In this document: positions 61,301-64,000 of the stretch, in pieces
How the letters are laid out: every line of letters starts with the position of its first letter
How positions within the stretch are numbered: the stretch's first letter is position 1
NCBI GenBank assembly: GCA_013397115.1
Contig: VWZW01000500.1
Coordinates: 1,051,715-1,115,714, forward strand
Origin: Edolisoma coerulescens
Lineage: Eukaryota; Chordata; Aves; Passeriformes; Campephagidae
DNA: 64,000 nt
Direction of reading: 5' to 3'
Program-made: the position numbers and the translations under genes
Notes under the pieces: model-generated
The model's database searches: none
What the model saw: the letters and a program-made list of their open reading frames with translations, nothing else
Told to the model about the DNA's origin: nothing

Positions 61301-62398
61301 TTCTTTATACTCCTTGGCTGTTGTTCTTGACCTGTGTTCCTAAAATTTATTTTCTGTCTGCAGTATCAGCTCTTTCCTCCCACATTGCTCACTTTCACTG
61401 AAACACACATAGTGATAAAATGATTTTTAACCCCTTTTTATTTTTAATATTTTTTTTTAAGAACTGGTTATATTAAGTCTACTAATACAATATGGAAAGA
61501 TCAGTGGCCTCACTTTGAATGGCTTTTTGTGTCTTCTGTTGCCATATAGTGTGTAAGTGGATTTACAAGATGATGTAAGTGACAAAATGATTGATTTAAA
61601 GTGCAGGTTATAAGTGAGATATGACAGTTACATGACATTCTCTGGTGATTGAACCACTTAGAAGCCAGGCAGGATTAACAGTGTTTCAGGTTTACAGGTG
61701 TTTCAAACTGCTTGAAGGATGTGGAGGTGCAGAGTATCCTAGTCTTTTGTAATGTGAATTAAAATTTGAAGAAACAACTGCAGTTGAAAATCATTACCTT
61801 TACTTCTCCCATTATTTCCTTTTTCTGTTTAAATCAGTCTCTTTAAATTAAAACGCTTTTCTGTTTTTTATGTATAAGTATGCTGGGGGTTAAAATTTTC
61901 TAAGGAAGCTAGTTATTTTTATCTGAACTTAGATTACTGAGCAGTTTAGCAGTCTTAACTTCTAGATAAAGGAGAAGGAGTGAATATGCTATCTACTAAG
62001 TCTTAAACACTTTTTGTCTGGTTTCTATTGCTCAACTTCTTTATTTGCAATGTTAGAAAATATAGAGAATAAAATAATTTTATGCTCAGAACAATACTAC
62101 AGGAAAGACTGTACACTGCAATTAGTGATCTTGACAAAGCTATACATACTTTGTTTTAAACCTACCTCAAAAGTGCTTTTCTTCAGTAAAAAATTAGTGA
62201 TGGTAAAAATTATTGAATAGGATGGCATTTGTTTTGAAGTTCAGCCAGCATGGGAATGTAGAGGCCTCCACCTCTGATAATACACTCAAAAGAGAGAATG
62301 GCTCAAAAGTCGGAAAGGAAGGAGTAGGAGGCTGAAAGTAAAAAAAAAAGGAAGAAAAAATTAGGCTTCTGTTTCGTGGATTTTTTTTAAAGCTGACT

Positions 62399-62439
62399 GA
62401 ATTACACCCTTGTCTACTGAAACCCTCTTAGTGTAATTC
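62399..62439. repeat. 9-bp inverted repeat, 23-base spacer
   Basis: GAATTACAC (62399-62407) and GTGTAATTC (62431-62439) are exact reverse complements. The second arm continues into CCCATTGGCCTCCGTGAC, which recalls the palindromic TTACACC/GGTGTAA-type sequence of old amniote interspersed repeats. The family cannot be named with confidence. Confidence 0.35.
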
Positions 62440-64000
62440 CCATTGGCCTCCGTGACACCTAGGGCAGCGCTGATCAACTGCAGGCTCCCATATTCCTAAC
62501 CTTGGCCAACTCAACATGATTCTAGCAGATGTTTCTGCACTTTAAACCTCAAAATATGATGGGTCAGGTTTTGGTTTTGTTTTTTTTTTTTCTTTTTTCC
62601 TTTTTCCAGTGGCAAATCTTGCATACTTGAGACCTGGGTCATGCAATTCAATGATAGGAATTATGAGCTGAAGGTCTCCCCAGTGGGATAATGCTGAACC
62701 TAATGTAAATTCAGATCTTTGAAGATGGAGAACCAAAGAAATTTTAAAGGTTTGGATCATTTACACTAAACTGGTGGATTATTCTTTAATATTGTATAAA
62801 GATACAAAACATAAAATGTGCTTAGAAATGCATGTTTTCTGTTAGAAGGAAAAGGTCTTATAAAGTCAGGAGAAAACAGAGTCGGAAGCAATCAAACAGG
62901 AACAGTTTTCTTAGCAGCAGAAGGGAAAGGTTTGATTAGCTTTCCCTGCCTTCCCATTACTCCTTAGGTGCTGTGAGGTAAATCCACTTCTACCTTCTTC
63001 CTGTGCTTCCTTGTTCCTCTCCATGCCCCCAGCAAAGCAAGTACTTCTCTCTGTGCTGTGGAAAAACACATTTACATTCCCATTCTTTAGTTCCCTCTAG
63101 TTGTGTTTTTTTTCAGGTAATAAGGTGCAAGGTGTGCTTGAAGTTTTGTGCTCTGTTGTCCTGGAGATTGTTCTCTAATGTGCCTTCTCTCGTGCTTTGT
63201 TAGGTGTGAGCTCACAGGGCAGCCCTTCTGCCTGCAAGGCCATAAGTAAATTGACTCTTTTATTTAATTTATATGGTGACACCTGTAAAAAATTATCCTC
63301 CTAGAGGTCTGTACCTCTATCTTGAAATGAGTCAAAAAGTTTGTCTTTTGGAGAAGGAGACACACTTGTGGTTGGCGGTGTTTGAGCCCTCCCACTGGAC
63401 TGTGTATAGATTACTGATTGTGACCCTGACAAGACTGAGCCGTTCCCTTCATTAATACAGTGCCAGGTACAGTGGGCTCCCATCCATCAATAATAAACAA
63501 GATAATAATAAAAACATGCATGATGTTATCACTGTCAGCGCTATCTAAACAATGTGAATGTGGAAACATTTCAGCAAAACCAGAATTCTTCAAATGCGAT
63601 TGGTAAAATGTGACATAGCACACAAAAATGTGCTAAAGCACTACCTTTTTAAGAAACAACACCTCTCCTTTCGATGCTGTGTTGGTGTTTAGCAGAGACT
63701 AACAGATCATGAATTATGTGATGACAGTGGAAATTAGGATGAGCTCATCTCAATTTTCTCTGATTGTGAACAAAGCTGGCTGAGTCCACACTGTTGTGCA
63801 GTGTACCAGGGCACCTTAGCAAAGAAAATCCCTGTTTAAGAAGGTACATTATGTAAGTCTGTGCTAAGTCCTATAGTCAAGCTGATTTGTCCAGCATAAA
63901 CATCACCTTAAAAGGACAGCTTGGCTTGCTTCCTTAGGGTGAAGTGGCTTCAACTGAATAGATAAACTTTTTAAGGTGAAACAAAAGCTGGGTGACAGTA

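Larger units (their letters stand above)
1..64000 (+). other. ERC2: ERC2 (CAST) gene, internal part: four coding segments and their introns
   Basis: All protein-coding evidence in the window belongs to one plus-strand gene. The conceptual segments join in phase into a lysine/glutamate-rich coiled coil of the ELKS/CAST family. Residues separate ERC2 from its paralog ERC1: exon A has MNPEFAD and KQLDKEASYY, exon B has HNQQLEKKKNAQLLEEV, and exon C has MNALEKTRQELD and IERRKQLEEILEMK. As I recall them, ERC1 has different residues at these points. ERC2 is a cytomatrix scaffold at the presynaptic active zone that works with RIM, Bassoon, Piccolo and liprin-alpha. The mammalian protein is about 957 residues, and the segments here correspond to very roughly residues 690-855. 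Start codon, 5' exons and the C-terminal exons are outside the window. Confidence 0.95.
53643..64000 (+). other. ERC2: ERC2 intron after exon C (continues beyond the window)
   Basis: At least 10.4 kb of intron begins at donor GTAAGT. I looked for the next expected exon (QEALLAAISEKD) and did not find it. The stretch holds an A/C-rich tract close to the donor, a plus-strand CR1 3' end (55.2 kb), a T run at 56353-56367, a C-rich quadruplex motif (57.06 kb), GC-richer unassigned sequence at 57.9-58.9 kb, an older plus-strand CR1-type fragment (61.1-61.3 kb) and a T-rich tract at 62579-62605. Confidence 0.8.

Overview
The window is vertebrate and almost certainly avian. It holds small, widely spaced coding exons with canonical splice sites in AT-rich intronic DNA. 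Its recognisable interspersed repeats are CR1 LINEs, the dominant transposon of bird genomes, including one typical avian CR1 3' end with a readable ORF2 C-terminus. There are no bacterial-type genes, operons or CRISPR arrays. The species cannot be named from the sequence alone.

The whole 64 kb lies inside one plus-strand gene, ERC2 (CAST, an ELKS/RAB6-interacting/CAST family member), a coiled-coil scaffold of the presynaptic active zone. Four coding segments are visible: exon A (209-402), a 12-nt microexon (5316-5327), exon B (17417-17552) and exon C (53482-53642). Their phases fit exactly. Exon A ends with two bases of a codon, which are completed either by the microexon (reading S-L-T-S-R) or directly by exon B (reading R). 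Exon B ends on a codon boundary, and exon C ends two bases into a lysine codon. Together they encode about 165-170 residues of the late coiled-coil region. The gene's 5' exons lie left of the window. The last exons, including the C-terminal RIM-binding tail, lie to the right.

Layout: 1-208 is the end of an upstream intron. 403-17416 is intron split by the microexon, whose acceptor has a very long pyrimidine tract and paired UGC motifs typical of neuronal microexons. 17553-53481 is a single 36-kb intron holding most of the repeats: a diverged CR1 at 29.5 kb, an ancient CR1 ORF2 fragment at 36.6-37.7 kb, a younger CR1 at 38.7-39.5 kb and another old CR1 at 52.9-53.1 kb. It also holds palindromes, an A/C-rich tract, a GC-rich island at 44.8-45.2 kb and possible conserved non-coding blocks at 46.3-51.0 kb. 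53643-64000 is the next intron, with two plus-strand CR1 3' ends and a C-rich quadruplex motif.

I find no undescribed multi-gene system. The most useful result is the 12-nt microexon and its regulatory architecture, which any ORF-based annotation would miss. Open frames of 60-150 codons elsewhere look like chance frames in AT-rich intron, except those inside CR1. All family and repeat assignments are by recognition, not by database search.
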